This document shows, piece after piece, positions 35,204-47,912 of a stretch of 64,000 nucleotides of DNA. The stretch's first letter is position 1. Each line of letters starts with the position of its first letter. The DNA comes from Fen-549 sp964636655. Lineage in GTDB: Bacteria; Actinomycetota; Thermoleophilia; Gaiellales; Gaiellaceae. Under the pieces are notes generated by a model, which was given only the letters and a program-made list of their open reading frames with translations, was not told the DNA's origin and searched no databases. Both the position numbers and the translations under genes were made by a program. The stretch spans positions 1 to 64,000 of the forward strand of contig CAZWTK010000004.1 in assembly GCA_964636655.1 (NCBI GenBank), read 5' to 3'.

Positions 35204-35755
35204 CTACTTCATCATCGTGAAGCTGATCAGCAAGACCCCGTCGCCGAGCCCGAAGGCGAGGTGGTTGTCGAGCGTGGCCAGGTAGCGGTCGGTCGCGCCG
35301 ACGAGTGCATGTAGCGACACGTCCCAGACCTGCTTCTTGCCGCGCCCGAGCAAAGCCTCGACCTGCTCGCGCAGGCTGCGGGCGACGTCGTTCGTCCCGA
35401 CGTGAAGCTCGCCCGGCCGTGGATCGTTCTCGCGCCTGGTGCGATAGAACTGGCGCAGCTCATCGTCGGCCAGCAGCCAACGGGCGAACATCTCCTCTGC
35501 GGGCTGTTCCCAGGGCTTTAGCTCCTCCAGCTTCATCTCCCAGTGCTTCACCGGCGGCTTCAGCTTCTTGCCCAGCGAGTCGAAGTGGGTCTGCAGCGTC
35601 TCCTCGACGCCGGCATCGGCGCCGTCCCCGACGGCCAGCACGGCTACGTCGTGCTCGAAGCGCGAGATCGTAAGCGCCTGGTGGAGCTTCGCGTAGGCGC
35701 GCAGGAAGCCGCGCAGCTCGCCGACTCGCTCTTGATCGAGATCCGCAATCGCCAT
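35204..35755 (-). CDS. Hypothetical protein
   Basis: A 183-residue soluble, largely helical and charged protein (AIADLDQERVGELRGFLRAY, then KHWEMKLEELKPWEQPAEEM) ending in a hydrophobic strand LLISFTMMK. No family recognised. It lies immediately upstream of the ilv promoter on the same strand and might read into the ilv operon. It looks genuine on composition: Glu/Leu/Arg-rich amphipathic helices and no shadowing gene. No ribosome binding site stands out before the ATG at 35755. Confidence 0.6.
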   Translation of the reverse strand: MAIADLDQERVGELRGFLRAYAKLHQALTISRFEHDVAVLAVGDGADAGVEETLQTHFDSLGKKLKPPVKHWEMKLEELKPWEQPAEEMFARWLLADDELRQFYRTRRENDPRPGELHVGTNDVARSLREQVEALLGRGKKQVWDVSLHALVGATDRYLATLDNHLAFGLGDGVLLISFTMMK

Positions 35756-35846
35756 GATTCTCTGATCATGGCCTTTCTGCAGGACGGGGTCTAGAGCGAG
35801 ATACGTAGAAACCTCCTTTTTAGGCGCGCACGGTGTACGCTACGCT

Positions 35847-35876
35847 TTGATTCGAGGTCGCTTTACGAGGTATAGT
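35847..35876 (+). promoter_or_regulatory. Promoter of gltB
   Basis: A -35 TTGATT (35847-35852) and -10 TATAGT (35871-35876) with an 18-base spacer, a close match to the housekeeping sigma consensus. The predicted start is near 35883, about four bases before the leader-peptide ATG. The remaining 35756-35846 shows nothing else. Confidence 0.65.
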
Positions 35877-35886
35877 GTTGGCTCCG

Positions 35887-35985
35887 ATGGCTAGCGCAGC
35901 AACGACACCGCCAACGTCTGGGATAACGGTTGTGACCGTCCGCTCGGCTGCACTCATCGTCGCCACGCGCGCCAAAGAACGCTAG
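35887..35985 (+). CDS. gltB leader peptide
   Basis: A 32-residue ORF right behind the gltB promoter. It starts MASAATTPPTS and continues GITVVTVRSAALIVATR, then AKER and TAG. The Val/Ile/Thr/Ala/Leu cluster, the length of exactly 32 residues and the near-leaderless start all mirror the ilvB leader; ITVVTV occurs in both. It precedes two mutually exclusive hairpins and gltB. Function as an attenuation peptide is inference. Confidence 0.55.
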   Translation: MASAATTPPTSGITVVTVRSAALIVATRAKER

Positions 35986-36033
35986 CCGGCGTCTTCTCGC
36001 CTCCGCGCCGGCCGGGAAAGAAAAGGAGGCGAG
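35985..36033 (+). promoter_or_regulatory. Two competing hairpins in the gltB leader
   Basis: Hairpin A pairs GCCGGCG (35985-35991) with CGCCGGC (36006-36012). Hairpin B pairs CTCGCCTCC (35996-36004) with GGAGGCGAG (36025-36033). B's 5' arm lies in the loop of A, and A's 3' arm lies in the loop of B, so nested folding of both is impossible. A begins at the last base of the leader stop codon, so a ribosome there would block A and favour B. Confidence 0.55.
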
Positions 36034-36100
36034 GCTCCGGGTATCTACGATTCCCGTACAGAAGGCTTTCGCTCTCTCCGAGGAAGGACGAAAAGAGAAC

Positions 36101-40518
<4,418 letters not shown>

Positions 40519-40522
<4 letters not shown>

Positions 40523-42342
40523 GAGACGGCGCGGCCCGCGTCGACGATGCCCGCCCCGTAGGCGTCCCCGGACGAGATGGGATGCTCGAAGTCGAGGTGG
40601 CAGTAACCCGTGTCACAAGGCGTGCCGTCGATCGCGGCGGTCTTGTTGTCCGGGTCGTTCGGGCCGGTGTAGTTCGTGACACCGCTGTTGGCTGTCTGCT
40701 GCAGGCGAGCCAGCAGCGCGTCGGGGTTGTGCCGCAAGCGACGATGGCTGGCCAGCGTCAGAACGGCGACGCCGGCGACGTTGGGAGCGGACATCGAGGT
40801 TCCCTGCGACCAGGCGAAGCCCTGCCTGCCGATCGAGAAGCAGGCGGAGTTGAACGAGGCCGAGAGCTCGGGGTCTCTGCAGTAGGCGGAGTTCTTGTCA
40901 ACGGCCGAGAAGGAACCGTATCCGCCGGCCAGCACGTCGTCCAGCCCACCGTCGAAGAGCGCGATGTTGAACTGGCGCGCTCCGCCCGGCGCGGCGAGGT
41001 CGATGCGCGAGCCGTAATTCGAGTAGTACGCGAGCTGATCGCGCGCGCCCACCCATTTAGCCGGCCAGCGCACCGAGGGATCGGCATCGGGCGCGCCGAC
41101 GACTTCGTTGGCGGTCGCTGAGACTGCGATCACGCCCGGAACCCCGCCCGGTACCAGCAGCATCCCGCGCAGGTCGGTGATGTACGGCTCGAGCGAGTCG
41201 CCGGGGTAGACAGTTCCGATTCCCGCCGAGTCAGAGGCAACCTGACCGGCGCCGTTGAAAACCTGGCCTGCGACCGTGACGTCGTTGCGGTCGAGGCGCA
41301 CGTGCTCGTTGCCGGCCGCGGCGACGATCGTCGTCCCGCGCGCTCGGCAGTACCTGACCGCGTCGGCCCAGAACAGGTAGTCCTGGACGTCCGACTCGAG
41401 CGTCAGATCGTCGTAGCCCTCGATCGACATGTTGAGGATATCGGCCCTGTCGTGGCAGGCATCGAGCATGCCGTTGACGATCCAGCTCGTCAGCCCACCG
41501 AAGTCGCCGGCTAGCACCTTGTAGCTGCGGATGGTCACCTTCGGCGCCACGCCGTTCGACCCGAATCCGTTGAGTGCCGCGCCGATACGACTGGCGACCC
41601 AGGTTCCGTGCCCGTCGCGATCGCCGTTCCGGCATTCGTCGAGAATCCCGTACTCGATCAGGAAGCCGCGTCCGTAATCACGGACGATCGACTTGCAGTC
41701 GAGAGCGTTCTCGGAGGTTCTCGAATCGAAGTTCGGGCGCAGCTCCTTCGTACGGCCCTGAACGCCGGTGTCGAGCACAGCGACGACGATCGACTTGTCG
41801 CCCGTCGTCCTCTTCCAGGCGTCCGGAACGTTCATCCGGTTGTCGTCCCACTGAACGATCCCCTCCGCGTTTGGAGCCGCCGCGTCGTGCAGCGGATCGG
41901 GGAAGACGCGGTGGCTCTTCTTCCCCTTCGGCGCAAAGGAGATGGGATGTCTCTTGTCGCCGGCAAGGCGGCTGTCCGACGACCCCCAGGAGATGTAGCG
42001 ATCGACGAAGACGGCCTTCACCTTGGGGCTGGCTTCGATCTCGGCGGCGAAATCGGCGCTGTCCGTACGAACGGCGACGGCTGAGATCTCGGGCATCACC
42101 GAGGCCACCTCTCCGCCGGCGTCCGCGACGATCTGTTGCATATCGGCCGCCGAGGTATTCGACTCGAAGCGGACGATGCGCTCGGCCGACGGCGAGCTGT
42201 GCGCCACCCGGGAAGACGAATAGGACTGGTGAGGGCCGGCGCCGGCAGTCGTCGAGAGTACGCCGACGCAGGCCAAGGAGCCGGCCAGAAGGATTGCCCA
42301 CAGACCGCCCCGCACGAAAAAACGATGGAAGCGCACCATCAA
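40519..42342 (-). CDS. Secreted S8 subtilisin-like protease
   Basis: A 607-residue exported serine protease. The signal segment (GGLWAILLAGSLACVGVLSTTAGA) is followed by an inhibitor-I9-like pro-region (ERIVRFESNTSAADMQQIVADAGG) and an S8 domain with Asp (VVAVLDTGVQG), His (DGHGTWVASRIG), Asn (TIVAAAGNEHV) and Ser (QGTSMSAPNVAGVAV). Several cysteines suggest disulfides. Unlike the two proteases near 5-12 kb it has no Calx-beta or C-terminal repeat module. Its TAG shares the tetranucleotide CTAG with the gltB stop. Substrate unknown. Confidence 0.9.
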
Positions 42343-42651
42343 GACCTCTTGTCGGACGTTCCGTCGCGACTAAGTGTCCCGAAATAGGGGCATCTTGCTC
42401 CCCCATAAGAGGAGTCTTTCTTCACAAAGAGGCTGAAACCTCAGCCCGATCTCCTTTGCGCAACACGTAGGCGTACGCCTTCGGAGCCTTCCCCGATCGG
42501 AATGCGCGCCCGAGATGGTGGCGGCGTGGATGCTCGGGTCGAGCGGGCCGGGGAAGCGGACCGGGGCAGTGCGGTGAGCGCCTCAGTCGACGGGCTGGCG
42601 CTGCGAACTCGCGCCGCATCGGTCGTTTAAGACTGGCGGGGCAGGCTTTCC

Positions 42652-42712
42652 AGCGAAGCCGGGGGCATAACCCTGGGTGTTCCAATCCGCGGGGAGGACC
42701 CCCGGCTTCGCT
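42652..42712. repeat. 14-bp inverted repeat with 33-base loop
   Basis: Arms AGCGAAGCCGGGGG (42652-42665) and CCCCCGGCTTCGCT (42699-42712) are perfectly complementary. The large loop is GC-rich. Terminator, processed RNA or remnant of a mobile element are all possible. Confidence 0.75.
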
Positions 42713-42830
42713 TCAAGCATAGGCCGAAATCGGCCGCGTTCGAAGCGGACATGTCCCCAGTAGCCATGTCCGATTTGGACATCTTGCCCGCCGCTGTGAA
42801 GCGACCTATGATCGCGCCGTTCCAATCCGC
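42679..42830. repeat. Direct repeat GTTCCAATCCGC, two copies
   Basis: Copies at 42679-42690 and 42819-42830, 140 bases apart. The second lies 18 bases before the secreted C39-like gene; the first is within the loop of the long inverted repeat. Confidence 0.7.
42747..42782. promoter_or_regulatory. Cluster of GGACAT/ATGTCC operator-like sites
   Basis: A 10-bp palindrome GGACATGTCC (42747-42756) is followed by ATGTCC-gattt-GGACAT (42766-42782). Four half-sites of one hexamer lie within 36 bases, 65-100 bases upstream of the C39-like gene, consistent with cooperative binding of a dimeric regulator. Confidence 0.5.
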
Positions 42831-42848
42831 TCACAAGGGAGAATCCAT

Positions 42849-43721
42849 ATGACGACGATCAAACAGGTCTCGCTAACCGCGGCTGGAGTTCTCTGCGTCC
42901 TGCTTTTCCCGGCGGGAGCCATCTCCGCGCGCGCGACGGCGCCAAGCAACGAAGCCGCCTACAAGGCGGCGACAGACACCGATCCGCATCTGCCGCTAAC
43001 GCCGTATCAGCAGCAAATGCTGGAATTGAAGGATCAAGCGATCGCGAACGCCCATTCTGGGGAGGCGAGCGCCACGACAACGAAAGCCGGCGCCGTCGGC
43101 ATCGCTTCGACCTCGACGCCCGCTGCCGCCTCTACCGCCGTCGGTGTACCGAGCTCGGACGCCGTCGCCAAGAACCAAACGCCTCTGAAAAGATCGTACT
43201 GGTGCGGCCCCGCCACGGTGCACGAGGCTCTGGGACAGCTCCACCACCGGTTCTCGCAACAGAGATTGGCGCCGGAGTTGGGCACGACAACCGCCGGAAC
43301 CGCCTGGTCGGGCGGGCCCACAAGCACCGGCCATCCCGTGCCAGACGTGCTGAACATGCATCACAAGTCTTTTTACTACGTTCCAGTGGCTGTTTCCGGC
43401 TCTCCTTCGTCACAGGAGGTTGAGACATACAAGGCCCGCCTTACGGGCGACATCTGGTTGGCCGATGCGCCGGTCGTAGGCGATGCGTGGACGACGCCGA
43501 AATCGACATTCTGGCTCGTTGGTCACCCCCACAATGCAACGATCTTTCACTGGTTCGACATCTATGGCTACCGAATCGCCGGCGGTACTACGTACACCAA
43601 ATACGAGGACTCGATTCACGACGCCCTATCGGTCGGATGGCGCAACGCAGTGCCTGCCTACTCGGAGCTCCCAAGCCATCAAATCGCGCATATCGTCGGT
43701 GGTCGTGGTTACGTCTGGTAG
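42849..43721 (+). CDS. Secreted C39-like cysteine peptidase-domain protein
   Basis: A 290-residue exported protein. The signal peptide (VSLTAAGVLCVLLFPAGAISA) is followed by a segment EAAYKAATDTDPHLPLTP...LELKDQ, a low-complexity Ala/Thr/Ser linker and a papain-like fold of the C39_2 type: Cys in SYWCGPATVHEALG, candidate His in TIFHWFDIYGY and the adjacent Asp. It might cleave peptides or act as a bacteriocin- or wall-associated peptidase; the fold assignment rests on these motifs. AGGGAG lies upstream of the ATG. The N-terminal segment is shared with the small protein at 44980. Confidence 0.65.
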   Translation: MTTIKQVSLTAAGVLCVLLFPAGAISARATAPSNEAAYKAATDTDPHLPLTPYQQQMLELKDQAIANAHSGEASATTTKAGAVGIASTSTPAAASTAVGVPSSDAVAKNQTPLKRSYWCGPATVHEALGQLHHRFSQQRLAPELGTTTAGTAWSGGPTSTGHPVPDVLNMHHKSFYYVPVAVSGSPSSQEVETYKARLTGDIWLADAPVVGDAWTTPKSTFWLVGHPHNATIFHWFDIYGYRIAGGTTYTKYEDSIHDALSVGWRNAVPAYSELPSHQIAHIVGGRGYVW

Positions 43722-44892
43722 TAGAAGTCGTACGAGACATCGCGGCGGTCACTGGCCCGCCGCGATGCTCGTGCTCGTCTGCCTCGCGACGGTGAGCTGC
43801 CGGCCGGGACCATCCTCTTCCGGCTCGAGCACGAACGCCCCGCAGGCGAAGCCGGCCAGCTCGAAGCAGGCGTGGTGCAAGGCGAAGCCGAACGCGGCCT
43901 GGGAAAGCATCCTCGACGGCCGGGTGGTCGCCCTCTCGCGCCGAGCTTCGGTAGTCCCACTGGCGCTCACCAACGGCGCGCACTCCTTCTTCGCCGAGAT
44001 CTACAGTAAGGCCTACTCCGGAGTCGTCAGGATCGACGCCCGAAACAGTCGATACACCCGGATCAAGCGCTTCTCAGACCCCGTCAACGATCAGGCGGCC
44101 GGCCATTTTGACGGGCGCTGGCTGGTCTGGGCCGAATACCACTCGCCGTATGACCTTGGCGACTTCACGGTCTGGTCGTGGGACTCCCGCAGCGGCCGTT
44201 TGCGTCAGATAGGAGCAGCGACTCGTTCGCCTTCAGGGAGGTTCTGGCCCAGCTCGTGGCAGGCGCCGGTCGCACATGAGGGCTATGCCGCCTGGGAGCA
44301 AGGAGTGGGCCTGGACGAGCTCGGCGACATTCACGTCGTCGAGCTCGCAACCGGCCGCGATCGAGTAGTACGCCGCGGGCACCTTGTAGGTCCGTTCCTG
44401 ATTGACGGGCCTCGGGTGATTTGGCCCGAGTCGATGAAGCGAGGCGCACTGACCGTGATGAGAGCCGCCGACGCCAGGACGGGCAAGATGACCGCCTTGC
44501 CAGTAGCGCTCCAGAAGCTACGAGGGGCGATATGGCCTGCCTCGAACGGCAAGAGTCTGATGTATGCGACCGATAACCAGACGTCTTTATGGTGGTCGCC
44601 ATCGCTCAGCGTCAAGGCGAAGCGTGTCTTTGCGGGCCGTACTGGCTCCTTGCTCGGAATACCGTTTGACGAGATATGGGGGAGGTACACCTCGTTCAGC
44701 ATCCCCCTCAAAACGTTTGTCGTCGATACCGTCGTGGGGCGCTACGTCCGAATCTACCGCGGAGGTTGGGCGATCGTCGGGCCGAAGGCTCTCGTGCTGC
44801 TCGAGCCTTCGGAGAAGAAGGAGAGCCACGCGATCACCGACATCACGTTCGTACCCCTGAACTCGCTGCCGCCCGTTCCACCCTGCAACTAG
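43705..44892 (+). CDS. Secreted lipoprotein, beta-propeller-like, unknown function
   Basis: A 395-residue protein from a GTG that overlaps the end of the upstream gene by 17 bases. A basic stretch, a hydrophobic core (AAMLVLVCLATVSC) and a lipobox-like Cys suggest a lipoprotein. The rest has repeated strands such as RWLVWAEYHS, VWSWDSRSGRLRQIG, IHVVELATGRDRVVRRG and GPRVIWPES, typical of propeller proteins. No enzymatic motif is seen. An ATG at 43765 is an alternative start, but it would leave almost no basic n-region. It is probably co-transcribed with the C39-like gene. Confidence 0.65.
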   Translation: MVTSGSRSRTRHRGGHWPAAMLVLVCLATVSCRPGPSSSGSSTNAPQAKPASSKQAWCKAKPNAAWESILDGRVVALSRRASVVPLALTNGAHSFFAEIYSKAYSGVVRIDARNSRYTRIKRFSDPVNDQAAGHFDGRWLVWAEYHSPYDLGDFTVWSWDSRSGRLRQIGAATRSPSGRFWPSSWQAPVAHEGYAAWEQGVGLDELGDIHVVELATGRDRVVRRGHLVGPFLIDGPRVIWPESMKRGALTVMRAADARTGKMTALPVALQKLRGAIWPASNGKSLMYATDNQTSLWWSPSLSVKAKRVFAGRTGSLLGIPFDEIWGRYTSFSIPLKTFVVDTVVGRYVRIYRGGWAIVGPKALVLLEPSEKKESHAITDITFVPLNSLPPVPPCN

Positions 44893-44979
44893 ATCAACGC
44901 CACCTGGCCGACTCTTGCCAATAGTCCAGTAGTGTTCGGTCGATCGGTCTACTATCCGCGAAAGGCAGGTGCGCCGACC

Positions 44980-45288
44980 ATGAAGAGGAAGATCGCGCTG
45001 GTAGTAGGCGGATTGCTCTGTGCTGCAGCGCTCTTCTCGATCGGGCTGATGTCCGCGGCCGCGACTAGCAATCAGCAAACGCCGATCAGCGACGAGGCCG
45101 CCTACAAGCTGGCCCATGACACCGACCCGCACCTTCCATTGACACCGGCGCAAGAAACGGCTTTGGAACTGAAGGATCAGCTGGTATCGGACGTCTTGTC
45201 GGGAAAGATCGATCCCACCGAGGCACGAGCGCGATCGCGGGAAATCAAGGCGGGGATCGACCGTATCGCCCCCGCAAGTACGGAATAA
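44980..45288 (+). CDS. Small secreted protein sharing the DTDPHLPLTP motif
   Basis: A 102-residue exported protein: a signal peptide (KIALVVGGLLCAAALFSIGLM) and then DEAAYKLAHDTDPHLPLTP...ALELKDQ, followed by a basic, helical tail (SGKIDPTEARARSREIK). The central segment matches the start of the C39-like protein at 42849 almost residue for residue. No family is known to me. The ATG at 44980 is chosen because it begins the signal peptide. Confidence 0.65.
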   Translation: MKRKIALVVGGLLCAAALFSIGLMSAAATSNQQTPISDEAAYKLAHDTDPHLPLTPAQETALELKDQLVSDVLSGKIDPTEARARSREIKAGIDRIAPASTE

Positions 45289-45729
45289 ACCACCGAACCA
45301 GTGCCCGCGGTTGAGCCGTGGCCGAGCACCGGCGGCGCGCCTGAACACCTGGTTAGCCGGTTCCTGAAGCGAAGAGCCGACTCCTCCGGTTGCGCCGGCC
45401 CGCGCCCGGTCGCGCGCAATACGCGGGCGTGGGCTTTGGCCGTTGTCTTTCCGCCGCCCGTCGTTTCGTCGGTCGATTTCATCTCCGGCCCGTGCATCGG
45501 ACGGCCTACGCTTCTGGGGACCAAATCGACGCAGAGTTTTCCTACCAGCGGATTGCCGAAAACGACTACCCGAGCTGCATAGCTAGGATCGGTGAGAGCG
45601 TCTTCGGAGCCCGCCATCGCGGTCGTGAACTTAGTCACGCCCGCACTGACACCCGAAGCGCTCACGGCCCAACCTTCTTAGGCGATTCCGACCCATAGGG
45701 CGAGAGCCGCGTCCCGCATAGGAGTTTGC
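45289..45729. other. 441-bp intergenic region, nothing recognised
   Basis: Short frames on both strands lack protein-like composition. No tRNA, hairpin terminator with T-tract or clear promoter is seen. The argC promoter must lie toward its right end. Confidence 0.5.
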
Positions 45730-45759
45730 ATGATACGCGAGAAACTGCATAATACGCGA
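45727..45759 (+). promoter_or_regulatory. TGCAT direct repeat at the argC start, possible ARG box
   Basis: TGCATGATACGCGA (45727-45740) and TGCATAATACGCGA (45746-45759) differ at one base and are spaced 19 bases apart. TGCAT half-sites resemble actinobacterial ARG boxes, and argR lies in this operon. The repeat overlaps the preferred argC start. Confidence 0.35.
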
Positions 45760-46752
45760 ATGATCTCGACCGCAATCATCGGCACGGCCGGATACACCGG
45801 CCAGGAGACGCTCGATCGCGTTCTCTCTCACCCCGATCTGGAGCTGATCGCGCTCGGCTCCAATACCTTCGCCGGAAAGCCGGCGAGTGTGCTCGACCCG
45901 CGCATCGCGGGTAGCTCGATCGCCGAGCTCGAGCTGGTCACGAACGAGCAGGCTCTCGCCAGTGGCGCCGGACTGATCTTCCTCTGCATGGAGAACGAAC
46001 GGGCAGCGGCGATCGAGCCCCCCGACGGCGCCGTCGTGGTCGATCTCTCCGGTGCGCACCGGCTGAAGGACGCCTCCGCCTACGAGCACTGGTACGGCTT
46101 CGTCCACCCCAAGCCCGAGGCCCTCGAGGAGTGGTGCTTCGCGCTTCCCGAGCTGGCACCGCCGACAGGCAAGCTGATCGCCAGCCCCGGTTGTTATGTG
46201 ACCACGGCGCTACTTTCGCTAGCTCCGCTCAAGGACGACCTCGATCCTGCCACGGTTGTAGTCGACGGCAAGTCCGGCACCACTGGCGCCGGCCGAAGCC
46301 CGAATCCGGCTCTGCACGCCGGTGCCGTGCTCGAGACGGTCGTGCCGTACAAGATCGGCGTCCACCAGCACGTGCCCGAGATGGCTCAGTTCCTGGGCTT
46401 CGCGCCCACCTTCGTGCCTCACCTGCTGCCGATACGCCGTGGCATCGTCGCGACCTCGTATCTACGCGGGATCGACGCCGAGGCGGCGCGGGCCAAGCTT
46501 GAGAGCGTCTACGCGTCGGCTCCGCTCGTCAGCGTGCTGCCCGGGGGCGTCGTCCCCAACCTGCGCCGGACGCAGGAAACGGACTGCGTCGAGATCAACG
46601 CCTTTACCGACTCGTTGACGGGCGCCACCATCATCGTCTGTGCGCTGGACAACCTCGGTAAGGGAGCCGCCGGGCAGGCGGTACAGAATGCCAATCTGGC
46701 GCTCGGGCTCGAGCAGACGGCCGGACTTCGGATCGGAATCCTGAGCGCATGA
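45730..46752 (+). CDS. argC: N-acetyl-gamma-glutamyl-phosphate reductase
   Basis: A 340-residue NADPH-dependent enzyme, third step of arginine synthesis. IIGTAGYTGQE is the Rossmann motif; the catalytic Cys is in ASPGCYVTTALL; HQHVPEM and YDN-type C-terminal helices are present. I choose the ATG at 45730 because AGGAG lies six bases upstream; the internal ATG at 45760 would give the more usual N-terminus but has no ribosome binding site. It is the first gene of the arg operon. Confidence 0.93.
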   Translation: MIREKLHNTRMISTAIIGTAGYTGQETLDRVLSHPDLELIALGSNTFAGKPASVLDPRIAGSSIAELELVTNEQALASGAGLIFLCMENERAAAIEPPDGAVVVDLSGAHRLKDASAYEHWYGFVHPKPEALEEWCFALPELAPPTGKLIASPGCYVTTALLSLAPLKDDLDPATVVVDGKSGTTGAGRSPNPALHAGAVLETVVPYKIGVHQHVPEMAQFLGFAPTFVPHLLPIRRGIVATSYLRGIDAEAARAKLESVYASAPLVSVLPGGVVPNLRRTQETDCVEINAFTDSLTGATIIVCALDNLGKGAAGQAVQNANLALGLEQTAGLRIGILSA

Positions 46753-47912
46753 GCGTGACGGCCGCCAAGGGTTTCCGGGCCTGCGGAGTTCGCTCCGGGA
46801 TGAAGACGGAGGGGCTCGATCTGGCGCTCGTTCGCTCGGCGCTGCCTACGATCGGCGCCGCCATGTTCACACAGAACCGGGTGCAGGCCGCGCCGGTCAC
46901 CGTCTCGCGCCGGCATCTGGATCAGGCGCAACCGCAGGCGATCGTTCTCAACTCCGGCTGCGCCAACGCCGCCACCGGCGAGCGCGGCGAGCTCGACGCC
47001 CTTGCCACCGCCGCCGAGGCGGCCCGCTTGCTCAAGCTCTCGAGTGAGCAGATACTGCTTTGCTCGACCGGCGTGATCGGGCTCAGGCTCCCGCTCGACA
47101 AGCTCCTACCTGGGCTTTCGGTAGCGGCTCCGGCACTCTCCGAGACGGGAGGCGACGATGCGGCGCGGGCGATCATGACCACCGACACGCGCCCCAAGCA
47201 GGCGAGCGCCTCAGCCGCGGGCTTCGCCGTCGGGGGCATGGCCAAGGGCGCCGCAATGATCCATCCCCGGCTGGCGACGATGCTCGCCGTCATCACCACC
47301 GACTACCCGCTCGAGCCGGGCGAGCCCGAGCGGATCTTGCGCCCGGCCGTGGAGCACAGCTTCAATCGCATTTCGGTCGACGGCGACTGCTCGACCAACG
47401 ACACGGTGATCCTGCTCGCGAACGGCGCCGGCACGGTCGAGCGCAGCAAGGCGAGCGACCGTGAGTTCGAGCAGCTCCTCGGGCAGGTCTGCCACGAGCT
47501 GGCCGAGCAGATCGTCAAGGACGCCGAGGGTTTCACCGTGTTGATGGAGGTGAACGTACGCAGCGCTGTCGACGAGAGCCAGGCGGTGGCGATCGCCGCC
47601 CGTATCGCCTCCTCCCCGCTCGTCAAGACGGCGGTGTTCGGCCACGATCCGAACTGGGGTCGTGTGATGATGGCCGCCGGCTCGGCGCCCTGGCGTGGCG
47701 GCTACGCCGAGCTCGACCCGGGCAAGGTGACGCTGGCCTTTAACGGCAGCGAGGTGCTTGCAAACGGCGCACACGTCGAGACCACGCCGCCCATGGAAGG
47801 AGCGAGTTGCGTGATCGATCTCGACCTCGGCCTCGGCGAAGGCGAAGCCAGCTACCTCGCTTCCGACCTCTCCTACGAGTACGTGCGGCTGAACGCGGAG
47901 TACACGACGTGA
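46749..47912 (+). CDS. argJ: Glutamate N-acetyltransferase/N-acetylglutamate synthase
   Basis: A 387-residue Ntn-type enzyme that transfers acetyl from acetylornithine to glutamate, closing the acetyl cycle. KGAAMIHPRLATMLAVITTD contains the autocleavage site and the Thr nucleophile. SFNRISVDGDCSTNDTVI and GHDPNWGRVMMAAG are conserved. Its ATG overlaps the argC stop and its stop overlaps the argB GTG, giving tight coupling. ArgJ makes a separate argA unnecessary. Confidence 0.95.
   Translation: MSVTAAKGFRACGVRSGMKTEGLDLALVRSALPTIGAAMFTQNRVQAAPVTVSRRHLDQAQPQAIVLNSGCANAATGERGELDALATAAEAARLLKLSSEQILLCSTGVIGLRLPLDKLLPGLSVAAPALSETGGDDAARAIMTTDTRPKQASASAAGFAVGGMAKGAAMIHPRLATMLAVITTDYPLEPGEPERILRPAVEHSFNRISVDGDCSTNDTVILLANGAGTVERSKASDREFEQLLGQVCHELAEQIVKDAEGFTVLMEVNVRSAVDESQAVAIAARIASSPLVKTAVFGHDPNWGRVMMAAGSAPWRGGYAELDPGKVTLAFNGSEVLANGAHVETTPPMEGASCVIDLDLGLGEGEASYLASDLSYEYVRLNAEYTT

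Larger units (their letters stand above)
42343..42848. other. 506-bp intergenic region with repeats, no gene seen
   Basis: No convincing gene; short minus-strand frames are Arg/Pro-rich shadows. It holds a small hairpin (GGCTGA 42431-42436 with TCAGCC 42441-42446), a long inverted repeat, a duplicated 12-mer and a cluster of GGACAT-type palindromes, listed separately. Confidence 0.6.

Noticed and set aside
42422..42834. Minus-strand ORFs of 83-87 codons in the intergenic region
   Set aside because: Arg/Pro-rich composition, no ribosome binding site, and they cross the inverted repeat.
45177..45665. 162-residue minus-strand ORF in the 45.3-45.7 kb gap
   Set aside because: It overlaps the small secreted protein gene and has no family-like or compositional support.
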